From: Sneathiella litorea
GTDB taxonomy: Bacteria; Pseudomonadota; Alphaproteobacteria; Sneathiellales; Sneathiellaceae
Direction of reading: 5' to 3'
Length of the DNA: 64,000 nt
NCBI RefSeq assembly: GCF_009882915.1
Contig: NZ_WTUW01000009.1
Location: 496,001 to 560,000 of the forward strand
In this document: positions 26,319 through 35,329 of the stretch, one piece after another
Position numbering within the stretch: the first letter of the stretch is position 1
Layout: every line of letters starts with the position of its first letter
The notes under the pieces: model-generated
Told to the model about the DNA's origin: nothing
What the model saw: the letters and a program-made list of their open reading frames with translations, nothing else
The model's database searches: none
Program-made: the position numbers and the translations under genes

Positions 26319-27522
26319 AAGCGTGCCTGAAGCCTCCGATCATCCAGCTAAATCCGCTCAGGAAAATACAGAGGTCCCTACCGATCTGAGCATCACATCG
26401 ACATCACCGAAGAAATCAAGGCGTCAACACCGCTGGATGCGAAGCTTCCTCCTCCTCCTCGGCCCGCTCGTCGTGATTCTCGTCGGGGGATATATCTATT
26501 TTACAGGTGGCCGGTTTGTTGAAACAGATAATGCCTATGTGAAGGCCGACAAGGTAATGGTTGCGGCTGAGGTTTCTGGACTTATTTCCGCGGTTTCAAT
26601 CAAGGAGAACCAGCGCGTCACCAAGGGCGATATACTGTTCCAAATTAATGATCACCCCTATAGAATCGCGATGGCTGAGGCGAAAGCCGGGATTGCCAAT
26701 GCCCAAGACAAAATTGCCAGCCTCAAGGCGACGTACCGACAGAAACTTGGAGAACTTACCCTCGCCCGCACCAACATCACCTTTGCAAAGAAAGAGTATG
26801 AACGACAGGAAAAACTGATCGCGACCAGTGCTGTCTCCCGCAGTAAACTCGACGCAACCCGCCATGATCTCGATATTGCGGAGCAGCAGATATTCGTCAT
26901 TAATCAGCAACTGGCGCAAATTAGTGCACAGCTTGGCGGTAATCCGGATATCCCTATTGAAGAGCATGCGCTTTATCAGTCGGCCCTGGCGGCACAGGAA
27001 CGTGCGGCTCTTAACCTGGAGCGGACAATTGTGCGCGCTCCGTTTGACGGGATCGCCAGCAACACGCCGCAAATCGGGCAACAAGTTATTGGCAATGGCG
27101 CATTCAGCAGTCCGGTTATGAGCCTGGTCGCCGACAGCAATATCTGGATTGAAGCCAACTTCAAGGAAACCGACCTCACCCATGTCATGGCGGATCAGAA
27201 AGTGATAATCCATGTGGACACTTACCCGGATCTGGAATGGCAGGGAACGGTAGAGAGCGTCGCCCAAGCTACCGGTGCGGAATTTTCTGTAATCCCACCG
27301 CAGAATGCGACCGGTAACTGGGTAAAGGTCGTCCAGAGAATTCCTGTTCGAATTAAGGTCATGCCTAAGGAAAACGATCCTCCGCTCCGCTCCGGCATGA
27401 GTACAACCGTTGAGATAGACACCGAGCAAATCCGTCCAACGCCCGAAATCATCAAGACTGCACTCAGATGGCTAGGAGAAACAACCGCTGCCAAGGCCGA
27501 TGAGGCCGCCTCCCTCAAATGA
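26311..27522 (+). CDS. EmrA/HlyD family membrane fusion protein
   Basis: A 403-residue periplasmic adaptor: cytoplasmic lysine-rich N-terminus, one membrane helix (about 45-67), then FVETDNAYVKADKVMVAAEVSGLI (lipoyl half), a long coiled-coil hairpin about 125-220, and the second lipoyl half with TIVRAPFDGIASNTPQIGQQV. This is the EmrA form of the HlyD family. It bridges the inner-membrane pump encoded next to an outer-membrane channel that is not in this window. Confidence 0.92.
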   Translation: MTKSVPEASDHPAKSAQENTEVPTDLSITSTSPKKSRRQHRWMRSFLLLLGPLVVILVGGYIYFTGGRFVETDNAYVKADKVMVAAEVSGLISAVSIKENQRVTKGDILFQINDHPYRIAMAEAKAGIANAQDKIASLKATYRQKLGELTLARTNITFAKKEYERQEKLIATSAVSRSKLDATRHDLDIAEQQIFVINQQLAQISAQLGGNPDIPIEEHALYQSALAAQERAALNLERTIVRAPFDGIASNTPQIGQQVIGNGAFSSPVMSLVADSNIWIEANFKETDLTHVMADQKVIIHVDTYPDLEWQGTVESVAQATGAEFSVIPPQNATGNWVKVVQRIPVRIKVMPKENDPPLRSGMSTTVEIDTEQIRPTPEIIKTALRWLGETTAAKADEAASLK

Positions 27523-29057
27523 CAGCCAGAGCCACTACGAGCACTACCCCTCTTGAGCGCGGCCTGATCACTGTCTCCATTATGCTGGCAACAATAATGC
27601 AAGCGCTGGACATGACCATTGCCAATGTTGCCCTCCCCCATATGCAAGGCGCCATGTCAGCAACACAAGACCAGATATCCTGGGTGTTGACGTCCTACAT
27701 TGTTGCCGCAGCGATCATGACGCCACCTACTGGTTTTCTTGCCTCCCGCCTTGGCAGAAAACGGCTGTTTGTCACGATGGTGATCGGCTTTACCCTTATG
27801 TCTATGTTATGCGGCGCGGCGACCTCACTTAACGAAATCGTTCTCTTCCGGTTGTTGCAAGGCGTTTTCGGGGCGGGGCTCGTCCCGTTGTCACAGGCCG
27901 TGCTGCTCGATACCTATCCGACGGAGAAGCATGGCTCGGCCATGGCCATGTGGGGCATGGGGGTAATGGTCGGCCCGATCCTTGGCCCGACGCTTGGCGG
28001 ATATCTTACCGAAACATATAACTGGCGTTGGGTTTTCTATATCAATCTGCCCTTTGGGATTCTGGCCTTACTGGGCATTTTAGCTTTCGTACCTGAAACG
28101 GTCCGGAACCGGACACGCAATTTTGACTATTTTGGCTTTGCGTTGCTGAGTCTGGCTATCGGCGCGTTGCAAATGATGCTCGATCGCGGTGAATCCCAGG
28201 ACTGGTTTGCCTCAAACGAAATAATTATCGAGGCTGTCGTTGCCGGGCTTTGCTTTTATATGTTCCTGGTCCATATGTTCACCGCCAAAATGCCCTTTAT
28301 CGAACCGGGCCTATTCAAGGATCGCAATTTTGCCGTCGGTCTTCTCCTGATTTTCCTGGTCGGTGTTATTCTACTCGCGACAATGGCGTTGTTGCCGCCT
28401 TTTCTACAAAATCTTATGGGCTTTCCGGTTCTGGTAACCGGATATGTGCTGGCTCCCCGTGGCATCGGCACCATGATCGCGATGATATTTGTTGGCCGTC
28501 TGGTCGGGAAAGTCGATAGTCGCCTGCTGATCTTATTTGGCATCAGCCTCACTGCCTACTCTCTCTGGGAAATGTCCTCATTCACTACCGAGGTATCCAT
28601 CGCGACCCTTGTCTGGACAGGCATTTCCCAAGGTGTTGGCCTTGGCTTTATATTTATCCCATTGAGTACCCAGTCCTTCTCGACGCTCGCCCCGCATTAT
28701 CGAAATGATGGAACGGCAATGTTCAGTCTGATGCGCAATATCGGCAGCAGCATCGGAATCTCTATTGTCTTTACGATGCTGAGCCGCAATACCCAGCTCA
28801 ATCACGCCGGCATGGCCGATCTCATGACGCCTTTTCGAGATGCGATGGATACCGCCATGCTACCAAACGTCTGGAACTGGCATGTGACATCTGGGCTCAC
28901 CGCATTAAATAGCGAAGTAACCCGTCAGGCAGCAACAATAGCTTTCCTTAACGATTTCACACTTATGATGTGGGTGATGCTTGCGGCAGCGCCATTATTG
29001 CTACTCTTAAAAAAACCAGTTAAAAAGCACTCCAACGAACCGGCCATGGCAGAATAG
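27519..29057 (+). CDS. DHA2 family multidrug efflux MFS transporter (EmrB/QacA type)
   Basis: A 512-residue protein with 14 expected membrane segments. LDMTIANVALPHMQGAMSATQDQISWVLTSY at the start and GFLASRLGRKRLF (motif A) are diagnostic of the DHA2 drug:proton antiporters. The start overlaps the EmrA-like stop (ATGA). With the MarR and EmrA-like genes it forms an efflux operon, perhaps protecting against toxic aromatic or alicyclic intermediates made by the neighbouring catabolic genes. Confidence 0.93.
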   Translation: MTARATTSTTPLERGLITVSIMLATIMQALDMTIANVALPHMQGAMSATQDQISWVLTSYIVAAAIMTPPTGFLASRLGRKRLFVTMVIGFTLMSMLCGAATSLNEIVLFRLLQGVFGAGLVPLSQAVLLDTYPTEKHGSAMAMWGMGVMVGPILGPTLGGYLTETYNWRWVFYINLPFGILALLGILAFVPETVRNRTRNFDYFGFALLSLAIGALQMMLDRGESQDWFASNEIIIEAVVAGLCFYMFLVHMFTAKMPFIEPGLFKDRNFAVGLLLIFLVGVILLATMALLPPFLQNLMGFPVLVTGYVLAPRGIGTMIAMIFVGRLVGKVDSRLLILFGISLTAYSLWEMSSFTTEVSIATLVWTGISQGVGLGFIFIPLSTQSFSTLAPHYRNDGTAMFSLMRNIGSSIGISIVFTMLSRNTQLNHAGMADLMTPFRDAMDTAMLPNVWNWHVTSGLTALNSEVTRQAATIAFLNDFTLMMWVMLAAAPLLLLLKKPVKKHSNEPAMAE

Positions 29058-29155
29058 TCATTGCCACGATCGCCGATAATAACCACAATGGCGAAATCAA
29101 AAACAAGAAAATAGTCATAAAAACGGCTATCGATTAAAAGGAAAAATGACTCCCT

Positions 29156-30307
29156 ATGCAGTATTTTAATTTCGATCCGTATAGCCTGCCGCCAGAAGCG
29201 GAAGCGCTACGGCAGGAAGTGCGTGATTTCCTGAAAACAGAGCTCGCGGATTATCCGGCTGTGTTGAGATCTCGTTCCTGGGCGGGTCTCGATCCCGATT
29301 TCTCCCGAAAAATGGGAGAAAAGGGCTGGATTGGGTTAACCTGGCCGAAAAAATATGGTGGTGCAGAGCGCTCCTTCTTTGAACGCTATGCCCTGCTGGA
29401 AGAACTTCTCGCATATGGTGCCCCGGTTGGCAGTCACTGGATCGCCGACCGGCAGAGTGGCCCCACCATCCTTCGCTTCGGGACAGAAGAGCAATGCCAA
29501 CGTATTCTTCCGGGTATCATCAAGGGGGAATCATTCTTCTGCATTGGTATGAGTGAACCAGACAGCGGGTCCGATCTTGCCTCGATCCGCACCAAGGCGG
29601 ACAAAGTCGACGGCGGATATGTCATTAATGGTACCAAGGTATGGACAACGGGCGCACATCATTGCGACTGGATGATCGCACTGGTCCGGACAAGCCCTCC
29701 CTCTGACAATCGGCACGCCGGGATGAGCCAATTCCTGATTAATCTTAAACAAACTAAAGGGCTTACCATCGACCCCATCCTGAATATCGCCGGCGAGAAA
29801 CATTTTAATATGGTGGTTTTTGAAGACTTCTTCGTCCCTGAAAGTGATCGGATTGGCGCAGAAGGTGATGGTTGGCAACAGGTGACGGCGGAACTTGCGT
29901 TTGAACGCTCTGGGCCGGAACGTTACATGTCCTCCATCCAGCTCTTGATTGAGATGATCCGCGAAGCAAAACTGGATCCGAGCAAGCGCGCACAGGAACA
30001 GATCGGGCGCCTGATTGCGCATCTCGCAACGCTGCGGCGGATGTCCATTTCTGTTGCGGGAAAACTTGAAAGTCACGCCAATCCGGCACTGGAAGCGTCG
30101 GTCGTCAAGGATCTTGGCGCCATCTACGAACAGGATATGCCGGAAATTGCGCATCGCTTTGCCCGAACTGAGGCCAGCATGACCGCCGCAACTGATTTCG
30201 AGCAGGTTCGCGCCTACATCACACAAGCCGCTGTTTCCTTCTCCCTTCGGGGCGGCACTCGGGAAATTTTGCGAGGAATTATTGCAAGGGGGCTCGGCCT
30301 ACGATGA
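29156..30307 (+). CDS. Acyl-CoA dehydrogenase, alpha-like member of a pair
   Basis: A 383-residue acyl-CoA dehydrogenase with WPKKYGG, the FAD/substrate block FCIGMSEPDSGSDLASIRTKA and KVWTTGAHHCDW, and a C-terminal SLRGGTREILRGIIARGLGLR. It oxidises an acyl-CoA to the 2-enoyl-CoA using FAD. It overlaps the next, shorter dehydrogenase by 4 bases, the arrangement seen for heterotetrameric enzymes of steroid side-chain degradation. A good ribosome-binding site (AAAAGG) lies before an out-of-frame ATG at 29146 that opens a seven-codon ORF across this start. Confidence 0.9.
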   Translation: MQYFNFDPYSLPPEAEALRQEVRDFLKTELADYPAVLRSRSWAGLDPDFSRKMGEKGWIGLTWPKKYGGAERSFFERYALLEELLAYGAPVGSHWIADRQSGPTILRFGTEEQCQRILPGIIKGESFFCIGMSEPDSGSDLASIRTKADKVDGGYVINGTKVWTTGAHHCDWMIALVRTSPPSDNRHAGMSQFLINLKQTKGLTIDPILNIAGEKHFNMVVFEDFFVPESDRIGAEGDGWQQVTAELAFERSGPERYMSSIQLLIEMIREAKLDPSKRAQEQIGRLIAHLATLRRMSISVAGKLESHANPALEASVVKDLGAIYEQDMPEIAHRFARTEASMTAATDFEQVRAYITQAAVSFSLRGGTREILRGIIARGLGLR

Positions 30308-31359
30308 ATGAACTCCGTCAAATCATGGCCGATACGGTCGAGAAGTTATTCTCTGATCAGGTCACAAAGAAATTGAAAGAACAGGCGGAAGCGGCTGTCT
30401 TCCCGGATGCCTTGTTGCAGGCAATTACCGAAAACGGTCTGTTGCATGTCCTTGTACCAGAGAATATGGGCGGGGTAAGCGGCCAGTTCGCGGATGCAGA
30501 AGTGATCGCCCGCGCAGTCGGGCGTCATGCGGTACCGCTTCCTGTTGTGGAACAAATTATTTCGAATTACCTCCTTGCAAGCGCGGGGATTACACCGCCC
30601 GACGGGATTACCGTCTTTGCCCCCGTCCGAGACAGTGAGACGATAAATCTGCATGACGGCGCCGTCACAGGAACAGCAACGCGTGTTCCCTGGGGACGCA
30701 AGGCGGACCATATTGCAGTGGTCACGGACGAAGGAATCGCGCTTATCAAGGCCGGAGATTTTTCACTCACCGAAAACCAGAGCATCGCTTCGGAACCGCG
30801 TGATACCCTGGAATTCAATGGTGCAACGGCCATTGCCAGCGGCAGTCTTCCCTCAGGGATGACCGCTCATTCCGTCTTTGCTCTTGGAGCAATGATGCGG
30901 GCCTCACAAATGGCGGGGGCCATTGAATGGATTCTGGAAGCAAGCGTACAGTATGCCAATGATCGGGTGCAATTTGGTCGCCCCCTTGGAAAGTTTCAGG
31001 CAATTCAGCAGAATATGGCGGAAATGGCGGGCCATGCCGCCGCTTCTGGCGCAGCGGCTCTAGGAGCGTTTCAGGCAGCCGACCTCGCACATGAAGGCAA
31101 TGTCGACAGTACCTTTGAAATAGCTGCCGCCAAGACCCGGATCAGCGAGGCGGCGGGCATTGTCACGTCCCATGCCCACCAGATCCATGGGGCAATTGGC
31201 TTCACCTATGAGCATGACCTGCATTTCCGTACTCGGCGCCTATGGTCTTGGCGGGATGAATTCGGGTCAGACAGCTATTGGGCGGACTGGATTGGAGGTC
31301 GCATTCTGGCACTAGAGGCCGATGACCTCTGGCCGTGGCTGACAACCCGACCGACATAA
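30304..31359 (+). CDS. Acyl-CoA dehydrogenase, beta-like member of a pair
   Basis: A 351-residue, shortened acyl-CoA dehydrogenase. The N-terminal half is poorly conserved, with a degenerate substrate-binding region, while the C-terminal helical domain is clear: ANDRVQFGRPLGKFQAIQQNMAEMA, and HQIHGAIGFTYEHDLHFRTRRLW. It is translationally coupled to the preceding dehydrogenase and probably forms a mixed complex with it. Confidence 0.87.
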   Translation: MNELRQIMADTVEKLFSDQVTKKLKEQAEAAVFPDALLQAITENGLLHVLVPENMGGVSGQFADAEVIARAVGRHAVPLPVVEQIISNYLLASAGITPPDGITVFAPVRDSETINLHDGAVTGTATRVPWGRKADHIAVVTDEGIALIKAGDFSLTENQSIASEPRDTLEFNGATAIASGSLPSGMTAHSVFALGAMMRASQMAGAIEWILEASVQYANDRVQFGRPLGKFQAIQQNMAEMAGHAAASGAAALGAFQAADLAHEGNVDSTFEIAAAKTRISEAAGIVTSHAHQIHGAIGFTYEHDLHFRTRRLWSWRDEFGSDSYWADWIGGRILALEADDLWPWLTTRPT

Positions 31360-31432
31360 GAAGAAAGCTACAGATACGCGGCGAATGAGCGGTAAAGGGC
31401 ACAGAAGATGCCCTGCCGCAATAGGGAGAAAA

Positions 31433-33121
31433 ATGATGTCACTCGATCTGAAAATTACAAACGGTACCATCATAGATGGCACCGGCTCACCCGGTTATAT
31501 CGGTGATGTCGGCATTAAAGATGGCCGGATCGTCTCGGTCGGGAAAGTTGAGGGGGATGCGTCACGCGAAATCGATGCAACCGGCCTTGTTATTTCTCCC
31601 GGTTTTGTGGACATTCACACCCATTATGATGCGCAGGTGATCTGGGATCGGATGCTCTCCATTTCGCCCTGGCACGGTGTGACGACAGCCGTGATCGGCA
31701 ACTGCGGTTTTGGCGTAGCCCCTACCCGGCCCGAGCACCGCGTCAGTATCATGAGAACTCTCGAGAAAGTAGAGGGCATGTCCTATGACGCGCTCGCGGA
31801 AGGTCTTGGTAGCGATTGGCCCTTCGAGACTTTTGCCGAGTATATGGACGCAATTGAGGCTCGTGGGAGCGCGATCAACCTGGCAGTTCTTGCTGGCCAT
31901 ACCCCTATCCGAACATACGTAATGGGCGATGATGCGATGGAGCGTACCGCCATTGATGATGAAATTTCAAATATGGCCGAAATCGTCCGTGAAGCCATGG
32001 AGGCCGGCGCTATCGGTTTTTCCACATCTCAGGCAACGACCCATCATGGATTTGGCGGCAAACCGGTACCGAGCCGTCTTGCCGACATGATCGAGATGGA
32101 TAACTTGGTTGCGGCAGCGCGCCTCGGCGGTGCAAAAATCGTACAGGCAACAGTTGGCCCGACACTATTTCATGACCAGCTCGCGTTACTTTCGCAAAAG
32201 CATGATATTCCGGTCACCTGGACGGCGCTCCTGTCCGGCATGTCCGGCCCCGGCTCGCATCGCCGTCATCAGGAGACGACGCGCAAGCTCCGTGCCGAGG
32301 GGGTAAAAATCCATCCACAGGTCGCCTGCCGTCCGATCAATTTCGATTTTGAGTTTAACGAGCCCTTCCCTTTCGAAATGCGCCCGTTATTCAAACAGAT
32401 TATGGAAGCCGACAGCGAAGGCCGCAAGGCAATCTATCGCGATCCCGCATTTCGCGCCGCCTTCCGGGAAGATACGGCGGTCAACGCGCGCAATGCTGTT
32501 GCCGGCTGGATTGACCGCTGCGTTATTTCCATGGCGCCCGGCAACCCAGAATGGGAAGAGCGTCCGCTTCGGGAGATTGCCGAAAGCCATGGCAAGGATC
32601 CTATCGATTTCGCTCTCGACCTGTCACTAGAGACAAATTTTGTTGCCCGTTTCCGTTTCCCTATTGTCAACTATGATGAGGACGAAGTCGCCGAGCTTCT
32701 GCAGGATGACAATCTCATCCTCGGCCTTTCCGATGCGGGGGCACATGCGAGTCAACTTTGCGATGCCTGCTATTCGACTCATTTACTGGGCTACTGGGTC
32801 CGCGACAAGGGCACGCTTGAACTAGAACAGGCAATCCATATGCTGACCCAAAAGCCGGCAGAACTATTCGGCATAAAAGACCGCGGTATCCTAGCGGAGA
32901 GCGCTAAGGCGGATGTGGTGATATTCAATCCCAAGACAATTGCGGCAGGTCAGCTTGAGCGCGTCCATGATTTGCCGACGGGTGCCGACCGTCTAGTATC
33001 CCCTGCGAGCGGAATTCACGCCGTGATTGTCAATGGTGAAATGCTGATAGAAAACAATGAAAAAGTCGGTGATGCGAATATACTTCCCGGCAGGCTTCTC
33101 AGAAATGGCTCTGCTGCATAA
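31433..33121 (+). CDS. N-acyl-D-amino-acid deacylase family amidohydrolase
   Basis: The 562-residue protein is a metal-dependent amidohydrolase: GFVDIHTHYDAQVIWD supplies the HxH ligands, GNCGFG the family cysteine ligand, and LGLSDAGAHASQLCDACY the catalytic aspartate. It belongs to the D-aminoacylase branch, whose members hydrolyse N-acyl-D-amino acids; many relatives near acyl-CoA genes have unknown amide substrates. Start chosen at ATG 31433, after AGGGAG, not at 31385. It follows the dehydrogenase pair and may be in the same operon. Confidence 0.88.
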   Translation: MMSLDLKITNGTIIDGTGSPGYIGDVGIKDGRIVSVGKVEGDASREIDATGLVISPGFVDIHTHYDAQVIWDRMLSISPWHGVTTAVIGNCGFGVAPTRPEHRVSIMRTLEKVEGMSYDALAEGLGSDWPFETFAEYMDAIEARGSAINLAVLAGHTPIRTYVMGDDAMERTAIDDEISNMAEIVREAMEAGAIGFSTSQATTHHGFGGKPVPSRLADMIEMDNLVAAARLGGAKIVQATVGPTLFHDQLALLSQKHDIPVTWTALLSGMSGPGSHRRHQETTRKLRAEGVKIHPQVACRPINFDFEFNEPFPFEMRPLFKQIMEADSEGRKAIYRDPAFRAAFREDTAVNARNAVAGWIDRCVISMAPGNPEWEERPLREIAESHGKDPIDFALDLSLETNFVARFRFPIVNYDEDEVAELLQDDNLILGLSDAGAHASQLCDACYSTHLLGYWVRDKGTLELEQAIHMLTQKPAELFGIKDRGILAESAKADVVIFNPKTIAAGQLERVHDLPTGADRLVSPASGIHAVIVNGEMLIENNEKVGDANILPGRLLRNGSAA

Positions 33122-33265
33122 AGGTAATATCAATTTAAGGTTGTCAGAAAATGTATAAACAGACTTCTTTCCCTAGTGTGGACTTTATGGTCTAATCTAC
33201 GGTATCTATTATATAGGTCTAGCTAGTGCGTTAAAATCTACCTGATCGATGGAAGGCCCGGTTCA

Positions 33266-33844
33266 GTGTATCAATCTTTTATTCTGGCCCTGTTACGCAA
33301 CCCAAGACAAATGGGGGCTGTTTTCCCAAGCGGCCAATCGCTGGCGCGGGCCATGGCGACAGCGGCAAACCCATCAGGAAAGAGGATACTGGAAATAGGG
33401 CCCGGCACCGGCGCCATCACGGAAGCATTGCTGGCCGAAGGTGCCTCGCGCGAGCAGCTGTGCTTGCTGGAGCGTGACGACAAGCTAGCGGCCTACCTCA
33501 CGGGTAAATTTCCAGATATCCGGGTCGTAAATGGTGATGCCCGTGCGATCGCCACATCAATCCAGCCTAATGCTGATGCCACATTCGATATTGTCATTTC
33601 GAGCCTTCCACTGCTCAATTTAAAGGCGGTGGATAAAATCACTATTTTGGAACAGATTTTCGCCATGCTGGGCCATCAAGGTCTTCTGATCCAATATACC
33701 TACTCGGCGAAGGCACCAATTTCACCACTGTTGGCGAACCGGTTCGGGGTCAAGGGCGAGCGCGCCGCCATAATTTTCCGGAACCTGCCCCCTGCGAGTG
33801 TCTGGAAATACAGTTATCCAAGGAACGATGATTTACAACATTAA
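33266..33844 (+). CDS. SAM-dependent methyltransferase, phospholipid N-methyltransferase/KsgA-like
   Basis: A 192-residue protein with GAVFPSGQSLARAMA, LEIGPGTGAITEALL (SAM motif I) and LLERDDKLAAYL (motif II acidic residue). It resembles the short PmtA-type phosphatidylethanolamine N-methyltransferases that share motifs with rRNA adenine dimethylases. It would methylate a phospholipid head group or related amine; this is by resemblance only. The start is GTG at 33266. Confidence 0.75.
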   Translation: MYQSFILALLRNPRQMGAVFPSGQSLARAMATAANPSGKRILEIGPGTGAITEALLAEGASREQLCLLERDDKLAAYLTGKFPDIRVVNGDARAIATSIQPNADATFDIVISSLPLLNLKAVDKITILEQIFAMLGHQGLLIQYTYSAKAPISPLLANRFGVKGERAAIIFRNLPPASVWKYSYPRNDDLQH

Positions 33845-33845
33845 A

Positions 33846-35198
33846 TCAATCAGGCTGTAATGATGTCTTAATGCCCTGGCTCACTATTTCCTGCTTTTCT
33901 GTTGCTATACCATCCAGAAAAACCACCAATATCTTCTTAATCAGATCATCCAGTGACTTCGACTCTTCTGCTTTGTCCAAGTCCGGGTGATACCAATTGA
34001 CACTCCAGTTCAACGCTCCCAATAAAAGCTGCTGCATCTGAAATATATTTAATTCATTGCGAATCTCACCACTTGCCTGAGCCTGTTTCAGGATTTGGTT
34101 CCAGGCGGCGGCATATTGCTGGCGTACCGGCCGATGTTTCTCCCTAATATCCAGCGGAAGTTGACCAAAGATACGGATATTCAGGGCAATGAAATCATTG
34201 CGGACAAAAAGATAGAGCATATGGGTACGGATAGCAGCAGCGATCCGGCTTGTATAATCAGGATAATCTATTTCATTCTCAAGAATATAAATCACACCTT
34301 CTGCAATTTCGTTCAATCCACGCGACAAGACATCGTCAATAATTTCCTCTTTTGAAGAAAAATGATAATAGATGCTTCCCGCCTCGATTCCTGCCACTTC
34401 GGCAATGTAGCGCAAGGTCACGCCGTCATAGCCCTTCTTCTGCAGTGCCCGTGTAGTGGAAAGCAGGATATGAAGTCGAGTTTGGGCTGCTTTTGAGCGT
34501 CCCGCAATCTTGGGGGACATTGGCTCAATCGTTATCGCCGCGGGTTCACGCCCATCCCAAAGGTTATCTGGGCTGAGCAATCCATCGAGAAGCAAACTAA
34601 CAGTGCTATCAGTATATTCACAAATTGAAAAACTATCCCGATCGAACCACACCGCCGTCCAGTTCAACGCCCCGACTATCAGTTGTTTCAGGGTGATAGC
34701 ACTAATATCCGGCCTGATTTCACCTTTTTGTTGCGCATTTTTGAATGCGTTGGTCCAGAGATCTCCATAAATCTTAAAGCTACGCCGTTGACGCGCCCGC
34801 GCTTCCGGCGACAGTATGGAAAAGTTTCGCATGATGGCCGCTGTAAAGTCACTGCCGCCGAGGATCTGGTCCAAATGCTCGCGAACCATGCCCGTGAATG
34901 TTTCCTTGAAACTGGCACCACTCGCCTCACATTCCTGATACACAGTTGATACAGCATCAGTAATCTGCCGACAGCCGATATCGAATACATCGTCGAGCAA
35001 ATCTTCCTTGGAGGCAAAATAGTAATAGAGGCTTGCCGGCTCAATCCCCGCAGCGGTCGCTATCTCCTTGAGCGTCGTACCGACATACCCGTTCTCACAA
35101 AATAGCCGGGCTGCGGCGTCGAGAATAGCTTTACGCGTCTCGAATGATTTCCGACGAATACGCTTAGGTCCGCACCCACCTTCCCATAATACGTTCAC
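33846..35198 (-). CDS. Tandem TetR-TetR transcriptional regulator
   Basis: The 450-residue protein is two complete TetR repressors in one chain. The first DNA-binding domain spans about 24-70 (TLKEIATAAGIEPASLYYYFASKEDLL inside it) and the second about 240-290 (TLRYIAEVAGIEAGSIYYHFSSKEEII). Each is followed by its own ligand/dimer domain, and both carry a late QL(I/L)xGALNW segment, showing an internal duplication. Normal TetR proteins are about 200 residues. The start is GTG at 35198. It faces away from the SDR gene with an imperfect palindrome between them, so it probably represses that gene and its own. Confidence 0.88.
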   Translation of the reverse strand: MNVLWEGGCGPKRIRRKSFETRKAILDAAARLFCENGYVGTTLKEIATAAGIEPASLYYYFASKEDLLDDVFDIGCRQITDAVSTVYQECEASGASFKETFTGMVREHLDQILGGSDFTAAIMRNFSILSPEARARQRRSFKIYGDLWTNAFKNAQQKGEIRPDISAITLKQLIVGALNWTAVWFDRDSFSICEYTDSTVSLLLDGLLSPDNLWDGREPAAITIEPMSPKIAGRSKAAQTRLHILLSTTRALQKKGYDGVTLRYIAEVAGIEAGSIYYHFSSKEEIIDDVLSRGLNEIAEGVIYILENEIDYPDYTSRIAAAIRTHMLYLFVRNDFIALNIRIFGQLPLDIREKHRPVRQQYAAAWNQILKQAQASGEIRNELNIFQMQQLLLGALNWSVNWYHPDLDKAEESKSLDDLIKKILVVFLDGIATEKQEIVSQGIKTSLQPD

Positions 35199-35227
35199 GG
35201 ATCAATTGTTCCTCATTATACGAGATA

Positions 35228-35249
35228 ACTGGACAGTCTATTGACCAGT
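35228..35249. promoter_or_regulatory. Candidate TetR operator in a divergent promoter region
   Basis: ACTGGACA-N6-TGACCAGT: 8-base arms with one mismatch, centred between the tandem TetR gene and the SDR gene. A TATAAT box overlaps its right end on the plus strand (35249-35254) and a second TATAAT lies just left of it on the minus strand (35220-35215). This placement would let one bound protein block both promoters. Confidence 0.6.
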
Positions 35250-35329
35250 ATAATAACGTTATTTCGCTGCGAAGCGAAAAGCAACCAAGAATGATAAGTA
35301 AATCATCATGTAACTAGGAGATGCAAAAA

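Noticed and set aside
26596-27429. 277-codon open frame antisense to the EmrA-like gene
   Set aside because: The plus-strand frame is a textbook HlyD protein with overlaps to both neighbours; the antisense frame is a by-product of codon usage.
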